Shown here in pieces: positions 23,493 through 35,700 of a DNA stretch of 64,000 nt (position 1 is the stretch's first letter; every line of letters starts with the position of its first letter). A model generated the notes under the pieces. It saw nothing but the letters and a program-made list of their open reading frames with translations. It was not told the origin of the DNA and made no database searches. The stretch covers positions 11,308,533-11,372,532 of the forward strand of contig OX359282.1 in assembly GCA_947179155.2 (NCBI GenBank). Direction: 5' to 3'. A program made the position numbers and the translations under genes. This DNA is from Hedera helix (taxonomy: Eukaryota > Streptophyta > Magnoliopsida > Apiales > Araliaceae).

Positions 23493-23655
23493 TTGCGCCG
23501 GAGCGCAGTGTTTTGCACTGAACACTGCGCTGAGGCGCAGTTACTGTTCATGGACTGAGAGCTTTTTGCGGCTAGCGAGCTCAAAGCTCGTCGGGGCGCG
23601 GTGTGGCCGAGAACGTCTCGCTCCCAGCGAGATGTTCGGCGCCGGGGCGCAGTGA
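23493..23655 (+). repeat. GC-rich palindromic island in NA1 5' LTR
   Basis: Includes GCGCAGTGTT / AACACTGCGC (23503-23530), a perfect 10-bp inverted repeat with an 8-nt loop, and repeated GGGGCGCRGTG, GAGCTC and CAGCGAGAT words. The copy at 33089-33255 in the 3' LTR has the same design with several changed bases. Confidence 0.7.
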
Positions 23656-24283
23656 TCTGTGCCTGAAATTTTTTTAAAGGGTCCGAAAAGCGACGTTTTG
23701 ACATAAAATGATAGGGATAAGTTATGTAAACCCTTGATAGATAAAGAATTACCAATGTAAAGGGTGTTAAGGTATAATGTATTAATGAATAACATAATAT
23801 AACATGCCTAAAGCTAAGTTAAACCCTATTATAAGTTATGAAAAAGGTCATTAACGAGTTAAGATGTATTATTAACCTATATAAGTTGTAATACATCAAA
23901 AGTGAAATGAATTGAGATTAATGGTTAAGTGAATATGGATTACGTTTGACAAGTTATAGAAAGTTTTATGATCCTATAATGATTTATATATTGTATGTTA
24001 CAGATAGAGCTTGGAGTAGCAAACTGACAAGACGGTTATGAAAGACGTTTGAAGAAGCGTAAAGGTCAAGTATATAAAGTGTACCAGACAAGTTTTTCAA
24101 ACTTAAATGTGATAATTGTTCTATGTGGACTATATGATATTAAAAGATTTGAAATGTGCACTTCGTGCAACTATGTGTTTTAGCTGTTAAATGCAATATG
24201 TGACATTTATGCACAACATGATAAAGTAAGGAATACATGACGCATGATTATGAACTGCAAGCATGAAAGGTGTTGTCTGTTAG

Positions 24284-24312
24284 ACTTGCTGAGCTTTTGT
24301 GCTCACTCTTGC
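24284..24312 (+). promoter_or_regulatory. Conserved LTR hairpin motif (NA1 5' LTR)
   Basis: ACTTGCTGAGC, loop TTTTGT, GCTCACTCTTGC. A CTAACAATTTCA stretch follows. The 3' LTR copy is at 33884-33912. Confidence 0.65.
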
Positions 24313-24947
24313 TATGAACTAACAATTTCAAGTAAAGTATGAGAAGGCCGGAGGTTCCGGTGAAGCTAAAGGGTAAGGAATGAGAAATCTTTAAAATGGC
24401 ATAAGGAATTGGTTATATGTATTAGTGTAATGTGCATGCAAGCCAAATAAATGTAAACCTACAATGGTATAAGTATTGACGTCATAGTTTCGAATATTAA
24501 ACTTGGTCGTTAATAAAGCAACAAATGTTTGTAAATCCATAGGGATTGATTTGTATGTATGTAATATTCAGAGAAAAAGTGTAATGATATAAGATTAATG
24601 TATTATTGGTACAGATGTATGGAACATGATTATGTATAAAACAGGTATAAGCAAGCATGGTTATATATGGATAGACTAATGGTGAAATTATTCACAACTT
24701 ATGTCATGTAAATCATAATATATATGATTTTGAAAGGTAATAAACTATATCATAACTTATTTGTATATGATATGAGTTCTAGTGCAAGGAAATTAAAGGT
24801 TATGATTCTGAGGGAGGTAAAGAATATAAGTCAAATAAATGGATATATGAACTTTATTATGTTATAATGAATGGTTTTAAAGGATAAATGTATGTTTTAG
24901 CACACAAAATTGTCATTAGTAAAGGATGGGGCTTCGGGGCCACTACA

Positions 24948-26991
24948 TTTAGTATAAGAGCTGATGGGTTTTAGACCTTAGGTAAGAGTACCGTAAGCTA
25001 TGACTTTTGTAAGCAATGAGGAAATGGTAAAGAAATGAACTCTAGAGAAGTTAAGTAAGGAAGAAATGAATTTTTGGAATTCAGGATTAAGAAATGGTAA
25101 ATGATATCTTAAGATAAGATAATGAAAAATGGTAAAAAGGGCCATAAGATCATAAATGATCAAAGATAAAGGGACTCTTGATGAGTTGTGAATTGTAAGA
25201 TATGAATTGATAAAATTCATATCAGGTTAAGTAAAGGTAAAGGAAAAGTTAAGTAAGGACATGTAAATAAAAAGTTAAGGAATTGTTAGGGTATGTGAGA
25301 ATTTTCATTGAAGACTTATGGTAGTAGCTGAGTTGTACACTTCCTTGTATGACCAGAGATTTGTGCTTGGTTTTATGACCACTTAGCTTTCTATAATGAT
25401 AATCAGTGGAGATCCAGCATCACCGTATCTGTTATGTATGTTGAGAATGTCATTCTTTTCTCCTACATGTACCTGATACATAGGAAGTGAGAAAGATTAA
25501 GGTTAGTTGAGTGTTCTTAAAACTCACATGTATGGTAAGTTCATGGCTCATAATCGTATGATGGAGCCCCTCAGGGAATGAACGATTTTGGTCTAACTAG
25601 GATAAGTTCCTCAAACCATATGATTGTGGTAAGTTCCTGAGGCCCTAATGTGTGGTAAGTTTTATGAACATGGCGGGATTAGAAAAGAGAGCCATAAAGT
25701 GAGAGTATTAGTTCTTATAGACTGGCTAAGGTTAAGGAAATAAGAAGGAGATAGAACTGCTAAGTAATGATTGAATAAGTAAAGGAAGAAAGGGAAGGTG
25801 ATTAGGATTGGGTAAGCAATCCACTCTTCTAGATATGTTAGATCATCGATGCTTTAAAAATGTGCTTATTCTCGCACTTTGGTACATCGAAAATATTTTG
25901 TTCAAGTATCGAACTGAAATTTTAAAAATTTCGTGATTCATGGGTCTATGCCAATTGATTCGGCTAAAAAAAAGTTATTTGAAAATCTCAAAAAGTATTT
26001 ATAAAATCATTGTCACACTGTTGAATATGGTGTGGAATGATAAAATGATGGAATTCTCAACGTACTTCTATGACAGTACGGTATTATGAAGTCTTGAATG
26101 ACTGAATTCTCAACGTACTACTAGGATAGTGCGATATTATGACGTCTTTAAAAAGATTTTTTTTTTCTTTTTAGTTTATGAAAATGGGTTCAAATTTTGA
26201 GCCAATGATAAAATTCTCAGAGCATGGTAACAAAGATGTGGATGTGAGGATATGAATAACTGATACATCGTTACGTAATGCAATGTGATGAAGTCATGGT
26301 GAAAATGATTTTTTAAAAAGTTTTAAGTTTAGAATGTATGAACGATTTAATGATGTGAGTCTATGCCATTTATTTCGGCTAGACCATTTTGTTAAAAGAA
26401 ATGATAAAATGCTCTTAAATCCAGAAATGGATGAAGAAAAATGTTTTAAAGTCTGAGGTGAATAACCCTGAAAAGGGGATATGATATGTGGGTTGGTTAA
26501 CGTGGTTCAACTCAAAAAGAAAAGGAAATGGGTACAATAGGCTGATCACCTAGCGTACCAATGGGCCAAAGGAAGAAGGGTGGCGTGGTTGCGCCTTAAC
26601 TCATGTTCTTGGTCTTTATGACCCTTAGACATTCACAGTCTTTGTGATTGTTAATATTCTTTACGTGTTCATGGTCTTTGTGACCCCTCAGCAAAAAGCG
26701 AAAGTTTTGTTTTTAAAGGAAAAAGTTTTATGTTTAAAGGAAAGTTTATTCTTGATTATTCATACTGCTTCCCAATTATTGAACAATTGTTGAAAATTCC
26801 TGAAAGACATTTCAATTTTCTAGAATGAATGATAGAAAGAGGTAAGATGGGTAGAGAAAGGGAATAATGTAAATGTTAGTTAAAAACCTAGTTAAGATGA
26901 ATAGAATACAAAGAGATAAACATGTTGTAAATGAGTAAGAAAGGAGTACATAGCAATTTCGAGGACAATATTTTTTTGAGGAAAGGGTGAA
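24948..26991 (+). other. Interior of NA1: degenerate PBS, purine-rich non-coding leader
   Basis: The PBS at 24950-24962 reads TAGTATAAGAGCT, two changes from TGGTATCAGAGCT. The following TGATGGGTTTTAGACCTTAGG matches the Tek1 leader. The rest is AT-rich and purine-rich, with a ~50-bp direct repeat (CAACGTACT...AGT-CG-TATTATGA-GTCTT at ~26051-26095 and ~26104-26147) and repeated CTATGCCA...TTCGGCTA words. Near 26960, AATTTCGAGGACAATATTTT and GAGGAAAGGGTGAA form the 3' tail and PPT. I see no ORF0, gag or pol. It is either a LARD-like non-autonomous interior or one decayed past recognition. Confidence 0.65.
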
Positions 26992-28134
26992 TGTGACATC
27001 CTAGATTTTTGACAAGATTTCTAAATAAGAATCTTTGTTAATTAAGTAAAGATTAGCAGTTAAAACTCAGTTTTGAGTGACAGAAAGTAGTTAGAGTGAT
27101 TAAATATAATTTTTATTTAATCAATGTGCTAGAAATGACCTATGTGATTGAAATGGTAAATGTAATATTCTGAATTTGTGAGAGAGTTGTAATCCGACTT
27201 TATATGAATAAATAAAGATTGAATTACATCTTATATATGTTATGGAATCTTTGTTAATGTTTATTTCTGTGTTTCGGTTCGAGTATCCAACCTTAGCACG
27301 AAATTCGAGAATAAAAGTTTTTTTTCAAAAACTGAAAATAAGTTAAAACCTAAACCCTAACCCTAGGGTCCAAACCTTAGGAAATCTGACCTAGGCCCTC
27401 GAGCGAAATGTGTACATCGAAATGATATTTTGTTTCAGGATTCATCTTTCCTACGCTTTGAAAACACGTTATAGCCGATAAAAGTTTTTCTCGAAAAGCG
27501 CTTTAGGAATAGGACAAAATAGGGAAAATATATTTTTTTTGCCTTTTTGGTCGTCTAACCATTTTCTAAGAAATGGTCGCCAAAAATACTATTCACAGAA
27601 AAACGTGCCAAGTCTTTTGGACTTTTCACTTCATAGAATAGTATTTATACGGAACAAAACTCTGTAATATCAAAATTTTAAATTAGTAGAAGTTAACCAT
27701 TTAGTTGGAATACGAAGAATAATAAAGATTATACGAGATTAATACGAGAATAATACGATGTATAATACCTGTAGAATATGAATATTATATAATGTATTAT
27801 ACGAGATTAATATGAGAATAATACGATGTATAATACCAGTAGAATACGAATATTATATAATATATTATACGAAAGAAATACGTATAAATACTAATGTATT
27901 ATACTATTTAATTAATTAGTTGAAATCAAACTAGGTTATGTGTAACTAAGTTAGTGTAACCAAACTAGGGAAAACTAGCACGATTACACTAACTGGAAAA
28001 GAACTAGCACGATTTGTTTGGAACTAAATTCAAGTGAAAATAAATAGACTAATTAGAAGAAGGGTGATGCAAGCGCTAGGGTGCAAAGTGTAATAAGCCG
28101 GGGTAAAAATGCGATTAATGAAACTTGGTTTTTC

Positions 28135-28143
28135 TATAAATAG
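28135..28143 (+). promoter_or_regulatory. TATA box of S4
   Basis: TATAAATAG after GGTTTTTC. Transcription probably starts ~25-35 nt downstream (inferred). Confidence 0.6.
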
Positions 28144-28341
28144 GAAGCTAACCTCTTCATTTTTCTCATCATTTTCCAAAGTAAAAATTCAAGTATTAAA
28201 GCTATACATATATTGAGAGAGAGTTCTAATGAGTTATTACCTTAGAAATTGCAAAGAAATAGGTAAAGCTTGCAAACACCAAAAGTACAATCTCTAGTAG
28301 TTATTATGTTCAATTTTTCTTTCGTCTTTAATTTTTTAAAA

Positions 28342-28712
28342 GCTCAAGAACGCGAATCGTAGCCATGTACGATTGTCGTTCTCCGTGTTCTTCACGTGTT
28401 CTTGAGCCTTTCTACATTTTGTAGTAGTTATAATGTCGAATTTCAATTCGTAATTTAAAGCTCAATGAACATACGTCGTTACCATGTACGGTTTATTCGT
28501 TCTTCGTGTTCTTCGTATGTTCTTGAGCATTTTTATAAATTATTTTAATCAATTATGCAAGCTGTTATAATGACCAAATTTTGTCAATTATAAAGTGTAA
28601 TAATCACTTATGTAAACAGTTATAATGCTCAAATTATTTTAAGTACGAAAACCAAAAGCTCAAGAACATCGTTACTATGTACGGTTTATCCGTTCTTCGT
28701 GTGTTCTTGAGC
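28342..28712 (+). repeat. Array of three stem-loops in S4
   Basis: Hairpins at 28342-28407, 28460-28528 and 28658-28712. The first and third are closed by GCTCAAGAAC/GTTCTTGAGC; in the second the arms read GCTCAATGAACATACG/CGTATGTTCTTGAGC. The first has a second inner stem AATCGT/ACGATT around AGCCATGT. All keep CATGTACG and GTTCTTCGTGTTCTT in the loop side. They would lie 200-600 nt into an LTR transcript. Confidence 0.75.
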
Positions 28713-29710
28713 AAAAGTCATGAATCTTTCTATGAGAAGGTTTGTGATTTATTTTTATGTTATAAAGTGTTATTGAGTATTATAACATGATTTCTTAAAG
28801 AGTTAAAGCAAGAGGTACCATGTTTCACATGGTTAATCCTAAAAATATTGGCCAAAACATGCTTACTGTCTGTTTTTGCCTTTTTTTGAAAACTTAAAAT
28901 CCAAATATGCCTTAGAAATACAAATGAAAGTTGTAGATCATGAAATTATAAGAAATTTAGACTCAAGAATCACTAAAAAATATTTTCGTATGAAAAAGTT
29001 ATGACAGTTATCGGAAAGGACGTCAAAGTTGCGAAATTAATAAAGGCCCTCGGGTGGAAACACCAAATTTTGAGGTTTTGAGTTAGCCATACCTCCTAAA
29101 CATTCTGTAAATGAAAATAGTCTAGTTTAGGTATAAAAATAGTTATAGAACAAGAAAATTTGATGAACTAACTCTCGGTACGCGAAACCCTTTATATAGG
29201 TGTTTCAAACGATTACCGGGAAACCCTAAATTATGTTTAAGGCAAGTTTTCTATCCTTAACCTTTGTTTACTTGCTTTTTATGTGATTTATACATTTTGT
29301 ACCAGCAACGTGTTATAAATCTTTGATATGTGAGTTATTTCTTCTTGTTTCAGTATAACTTGAAAAATGAAATGCTTATTCGCGATATATTTCGAATCAT
29401 GCTTTATTATATGAAACCAAGTTGTCTTGGGGCGATCCTGACATGTTAAGTAAACTAATATGAACAAGTATGCATCACTGTTTATAATTAGTCCAGTGTA
29501 TAGTATGTTATGCATAACATAGGATGTCGTTAGGTTGATCCCCTTTCTACATCCACTGTAAAAGGTTCTAAGTCGAAAGACAAAGAATAGTTCAAGGTTT
29601 AACCACCACTCAGTCTTACTATGTTAAGAACATTTGGTATATCAATTGTTATGCCATGAATCCTTATAATCCATATCGGTGTGAGTTCACTTATATGCTA
29701 CATGTTTAAG

Positions 29711-29739
29711 ACTTGCTGAACATCTTAGCTCACTCTTGC
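29711..29739 (+). promoter_or_regulatory. Conserved LTR hairpin motif (S4 copy)
   Basis: ACTTGCTGAACATCTTAGCTCACTCTTGC is split here as ACTTGCTGAAC, loop, AGCTCACTCTTGC. The 5' arm has one change (GAAC for GAGC). Confidence 0.5.
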
Positions 29740-32700
29740 ATAAACCTAAATTGTAGACAAACCCGAGAGCTCTGACTCAAAGAAGAAAGGAAAGAAGAAA
29801 TGCGTAGACTAGTTTACTACTTTCCTTAACTGTTCTTAACTGTAGGCATAATGACATTTTGTAATAAGAACAAGTTCCACACATGTAACCGAATATTATA
29901 TAAATATTATCAGATTTTATCACATTCTGTTGTTATGTCTTTACTTTGATTAAACTTAGAATTGTTTAAAACTTAACATAGTATTAATAATGATCTATTT
30001 ATCTGAATGAGGATTGGTAAATAACTTGTGAGTGCTAGACATTCGAGACAGGACTAAGCGATGTTGACTAGTCAAATCCATCGTTAAGGTTCCTCGGACC
30101 CAGGTATAACTCGTTATTACTATTCTGAATGTCGGATAAGTAGGATTATTAATATGAAGAGATAACACTATAAACAAATATGTTTTGAATGAGGGTTTTA
30201 ACTAGTTGGGTAATGTTTTGTACGGAAAGAGAATTTTACACCGGACAAAGATACAACCATTTGTAACGGATAAAGATACAAACATTTATCACGGGTGAAG
30301 ACGCAAACATTCACCGCAAGATTCTCTGTTCCCAAGAGTTGTCCTAATGATTTAATGCCGTGGATGTTGGAACATGTAAAGTTATAGAATATCTAAATAT
30401 TAAGGATAAAATGTTACAATTGAGTATTAAGTCTCTTGTATCGATTGCAAGGACTTGATATATAATAATGAAAGATCTTTGGGAATTAAGATGAGAACTT
30501 TGTTTATGAACAGGAGAAATCATCCATAAACCTAATGATTTAGTATTTATAGTGAGCACCAAGTCAGCTATAGTAAGTATAATGATTTGGGGGCGTCACA
30601 GTAAAGAGGGACTCTTAGTATAAATAAGGGTCTATAGAACATATAAGGATGAATTATCTATTTAAAGTGCAATAGTGTCGTAACAGATCATGAAATTATA
30701 ATAAATACAAATTTCTATAGTTGAATGGTAATATAACGGATTAAAGACGAATGATAGATTGTAATGCCTACAATTAGGTAATTTGAAAGGAATTATTATA
30801 AGACACTATGTTATGTCAGCAAGTAATAGCTTGAATATATGAATATGCATATATTTAATCTACTAAAGAAAGAAGAGTTGAGGGTGGAGAAAACAATGGA
30901 AATGAGGAAAGAATGTGTAAATTGAGCTTTAGATATGAATATTAATAACGAACTTAAGGAATAGACCTTGGGAGACTAGGTTACGAGAATGGCAAGGTAA
31001 GGTAAGTTAGTATGCGCAGAAACGAAAGAACGGTTTAACCTAATCATTATATTAAGGATTAAAGGAATAATAAGGATTATGATTTTTGAACGTTTGGAAA
31101 ATTGTTAAGAAATTGATTAGAATAAGGTAAGTATTTATACATGTAATAATTTCAAATGTGAGTTGAAGGAATGCAGATTGCATGTAGGCTGAAAATTTCC
31201 ACGAGTATTAAGTGAATGAACGAAAGGACGTAAAAATTGTAAAATGATTATATGAGTGAAAAAGGGATAAATGATGATGAATTTTTGTAATCCAGTCAAG
31301 ATTCATTTTTCAAGAAAGCGATTTAAGGGAAAAAGTGAGCATTTCGATTATTTGAGATATTGGGAATTGAAATTGTGAAACATGAAACCAAGAAGGTTTG
31401 TAGGTGTAATGTTATACAATTTTGCAAATGTTGTAATTATAGTAAGTAATTAATGAAATTAGTATTTGAAAATGTGACAAGTGCTATGGGATAAGCCAAT
31501 TATGGATTATTTAATGATGGAACAAAATTCAAGCTAATGAAATAAATTTGGATAAAAAATGATTTGAATTGGTTAAGAAGTAAGTGAATTATGATTTAAT
31601 GAGAATTAAATTTCTCTAGATTTTGGGAGAAATGACCATGCCACCGTTGTCAAATTATGAAATAGCCTTGATGTCCTCCTTATGAGAATTGCCCATAATA
31701 CCATTACTATTACTAGTTGATGAGAAAGGAAATGAAAGCCCCTAACCACGCATGAGTTAACTTAACCCAAGATGGTTAAGTGTTGGAGAATATATAACTT
31801 ATACACATGTATATTTGTAAACATTAAGCAAAGTTCGTCTTATTTCTCATATTCTAAGTTGCTAGCAAATAGAGAGCTTAAGAGAGAAAGAGCAAGAGAA
31901 AGCTAGGGTTTGTCAAAACCTTGAAGAAATTGCAGAAGAAAGTGTCCAAGAGAAGGATATTAGCCATCAAAAGTGGAGAATTCAACTTTAGCAAGGTTAT
32001 TGCAAGAGGAAAGAGAGCATATAGAAGGTATAATGTTGTTAAAGTCTTAAGACTTTGTATTTTTGTATTTTGATTCAAGAATAAGAATAGCCATACATGT
32101 ATCTTTGACTATATATGTAGATTATGTGACTTATGTGCTATTTGGTTGGTAAATGATAAAACCCTAAGTTCAAAGGTTGTAAAACAAAGGTTGTGTACTA
32201 TTCATACATGTTTTCAAAGCTAGAAATCATGATTTATAGAGAATCATGTGTTTTATGTTGGTGGTTTTGATGAAAATCTAGTTGGCAAGGATGAACATGT
32301 TTAAAGAATGTGAAATTTCTAGCTAGATAGCATCGTGAGTTTATTAATGGTCCAAAAATGTGACTTGTTTAAGAAAATGTCAATATTAGGCTATATTTTT
32401 CATGTAAACCAAATCATAATCTGTAAAGTGCATTAGAAGGTGCATAAAGAAGTTAGGTGAATACACAAAGTTGCTAAATATGTATGTGATAGCATATGTG
32501 GTGCATAGAGTTCAAGAGCTTGAGTTGAATCTAGGTGTTGGAAATGAAAAGTTTGTAAAAGTTAATGAAAATCCAACTTATAGTATTTTTGGCAATTTTG
32601 AGTAATTAAAGGTAAAATGTAGTCAGATGACTTAGTTTTATGTTATTACACGTGTCTACGTTGATTTGGTATTCAACAAAAGGAAATTTGAATTAAAATG

Positions 32701-35700
32701 CGATTCGAGTGATCGAAATCGATCATTTCGACTCAAAACGGATTTTTACAGACAAATCCTGTCTCGTGTGAAGTTAAATTATTATAAAGGTCTAGACATG
32801 TCATATATGAGATATATGAACTTTTTCAAGTGTTGGAATGAAGTTTTGAAGCAAATGGCCAAAAATCACAAAGTTGGTGAGAAATGAGTTTTAATGTTAA
32901 GAACGAGTTGGAACGCCCTTTTTCGGGCTATTGCCATGATAATTTAAGGAAGTCAACCAAGTAAAATTTTTGTAAAATACTAGGTAGTAAGACCTAGTTA
33001 TGTTTCAAATTTGGACTTAGTGGGATGTGTAATGAATGAGTTAAAAATCAGCAAAGTGACTGCAAAAATCAGGATTCTTTTTCTAGAGGACTGCGCCTGG
33101 GCGCAGTGTTTTGCACTGAACACTGTGTCGGGGCGCAGTTACTATTTGTAGACTAAGAGATTTTTGCGGCCAACGAGCTCAGAGCTCGACGGGGCGCGGT
33201 GTGGCCAAGAACATCTCACCCCCAGCGAGATGTTCGGCACCGGGGCGCAGTGACCTTGCCCAATTTTTTTTTAAAGGGTCCTCCGAAAAACGACGTTTTG
33301 ACATAAAATGATGAGGATAAGTTATGTAAACCCTAGATAGATAAAGAATGGCCAATGTAAAGGGCGTTAAGGTATAAAGTAAAAATGAATGGCATAATAT
33401 AACATGCTTAAAGCTAAGTCAAACCCTGTTATGAGTTATGAAAAAGGTCGTTAACGAGTTAGGATGCATTATTAACCTATATAAGTTGTAATACATCAAA
33501 AGGGAAATGAATTGAGATTAATGGTTAAGTGAATCTGGATTACATTTGACAAGTTATAGAAAGTTTTATGATCCAATAATGATATATAGGTTGCATGTTA
33601 CAGATAGAGATTGGAGTAGTAAACCGACAAGACGTTTATGAAAGACGTTTGAAGAAGCGTAAATGTTAAGTATATAAAGCGTACCAGACAAGTTTTTCAG
33701 ACTTAAATGTGATAATTGTTCTATGTGGACTATATGATATTAAAAGATTTGAAAGGTGCACTTCGTGCAACTATGTGTTTTAGCTATTAAATGCAATATA
33801 TGACTGTTATGCACAGCATGATAAAGTAAGGAATGCATGACACATGATTATGAATGACAAGCATGAAAGGTGTTATCTGTTTGACTTGCTGAGCCTTTAT
33901 GCTCACTCTTGCTATGAACTAACAATTTCAGGTAATGTACGAGAAGACCGGGGGTTCCGGTGAAGCTAAAAGGTAAGGAATGATAAATGTTTAAAATGAC
34001 ATAAGGAATTGGTTATATGTATTTGTGTAATGTGCACTCAAGCCAGATAAATGTAAACCTACAATGGTATAAGTATTGATGTCATAGTTTCGAATATTAA
34101 ACTTGGTCATTAATAAAGCAACAAATGTATGTAAATTCGTAGGGATTGATTTGTATGTATGTAATATTCAGAGAAAAAGTGTAATGATATAAGATTAATG
34201 TATTATTGGTACAGATGTATGGAACATGATTATGTATGAAACATGTATAAGCAAGCATGATTATATATGGATAGACTAATGGTGAAATTATTCACAAGTT
34301 ATGTCATATAAATCATAATATATATGATTTTGAAAGGTAATAGACTAGATCATAAATTATTTTTATATGATTTGAGTTCTTGCGCAAGAAAATTGAAGGT
34401 TATGATTTAGAGGCTGGTAAAGAATGTAAGTCAAATAACTGGATATATGAACTTTATTATGTTCTAATTAATGGTTTTAAAGGATAAATGTATGCTTTGG
34501 CGCACGAAATTGTCATTAGTAAAGGATGGGGTTTCGGGGTCGCTACAGTTAATGTAAGGACATGAAAGTTGTCAATATTATAATTAATAAAATTAATTAA
34601 TGAAATTTTAAATTTTAAAGTGTGACTAGTGTTATGGGACAAGCCAATTATGGATTATTTGATTGAGGAATAAAATTCAAGTTTAATGAAACAAGTTTGG
34701 ATAAAAAAGGACTTGAATTGGTTAAAAAATAAGTAAGTTATGAATTATTTGAATTAAATTCTCAAGATTTTGGAGAAAAGACCATGTTACCCTTGAAAAG
34801 TTATGAAATATCCTTGGTATCCTAATTATGTGATTTGCCAATTGTGCCATTATTTATAAAAGGGAAATGTCCTAAATGACCCTAACCATTCAAGAGTTAA
34901 ACTAACCAAGGTGGTTAAGTGTTGGAGAATTATATACAAGATATGTATGTATAAGCTAAGTTACTTAGTTTATTTCATTTGTTCATCTTCCAAGTAGCTA
35001 AGAGAGAGTTCATAAGAGAGGAAGAGAAAAAAGGCTAGGGTTTGAGCAAGTAGCTTGAGAGATTCCAAGAAAAGTGTTCAAGAGGCTTGAAGCTACCATC
35101 AAAGTGGAGAATCTTTCTTTAGCAAGGTTCATAGCAAGGAGAAGAAGAGCTACAAGAAGGTAGTAAAGTGTTTTTTGTTGAAAACTTAACATTTAAGTGT
35201 TTAAACTCAAGATTAAGGAGTAGTCATGCATGTACTTATGGATAGAAGTAAGATTTATGTGAGTTATGTGCTATATGTTTGGTATATGATGAAACCCTAA
35301 GTGCTAGAGTTGTATTTCAAAGGTGACGAACTATTCATGCATGTATTCAAGGCTAGAAACTATGATTTAAGGATGATCACATGTTATATGTTGATAGAAG
35401 CGATGAAAACCTGGTTAGAAGTGTTGATCATATTTGATACATGTATATTTTTATGCTAGATAGCATGAAAGATTCATTAAAGGTGTAAAAGCATGACTTG
35501 TGAAAGAAAGATAGAATATTAGGCTATATTTTGCATGTAAGCTAAATCATAATCTGTAAAGTGTTTTAGAAAGTGCATATAGATGTTATCTTGTGTTGGA
35601 ATAGAGGAATATGGTGTATGGCCAAAAATAACATCAAAATTAAAAAGAAAAAATTTCAAAAAAATCTGGCCTAGGCCAGATTTTTTCCTACAATCCATGG

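Larger units (their letters stand above)
14729..24947 (+). repeat. 5' LTR of NA1 (partial, split by Ath1)
   Basis: Aligns with 30831-34547 of the 3' LTR over almost its whole length. Ath1 sits at the site equivalent to GCCAC (31640-31644). Downstream it has TATA-like GAATATATAACTT at about 22177-22190, a GC island at 23493-23655, the conserved hairpin at 24284-24312 and the end CCACTACA at 24947. Confidence 0.85.
27161..30600 (+). mobile_element. Solo LTR S4, plus orientation, inserted in NA1 3' LTR
   Basis: 3,440 bp starting TGTAATATTCTG and ending GGGGGCGTCACA, with perfect GTAAA duplications (27156-27160, 30601-30605). Same family as the DEL1 LTR. In order it has a telobox-like CCTAAACCCTAACCCTAGG (27347-27365), a CGTATAAT-type minisatellite (~27715-27900), a TATA box (28135-28143), three stem-loops (28342-28712), the conserved hairpin (29711-29739) and an end block with GTGAGCACCAAG. 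No interior remains. Confidence 0.9.
14729..34547 (+). mobile_element. NA1: non-coding LTR element, plus strand, host of several insertions
   Basis: The element has LTRs with Tekay-type ends, a degenerate initiator-Met PBS (24950-24962), a 2.0-kb interior and a PPT before 26992. Its 5' LTR is visible at 14729-15576 plus 22042-24947. Its 3' LTR spans 26992-34547 around solo LTR S4. By subtraction each LTR is ~4.1 kb. The leftmost ~400 bp of the 5' LTR was separated by the NA2 insertion and lies outside the window. The LTR copies differ at many scattered sites, more than those of Ath1, so NA1 is the older insertion. The interior has no gag or pol motif on either strand. Confidence 0.82.
26992..34547 (+). 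repeat. 3' LTR of NA1 (split by solo LTR S4)
   Basis: Starts TGTGACATCCTAG after the PPT and ends GGGGTCGCTACA at 34547. About 4.11 kb without S4. It provides the uninterrupted reference for the NA2 site (30826-30830) and the Ath1 site (31640-31644). It carries a GC island at 33089-33255 and the conserved hairpin at 33884-33912. Confidence 0.85.

Noticed and set aside
27347..27365. Interstitial telomere repeat
   Set aside because: Only about two CCCTAAA-like units, conserved at the same LTR position in DEL1; better explained as telobox.
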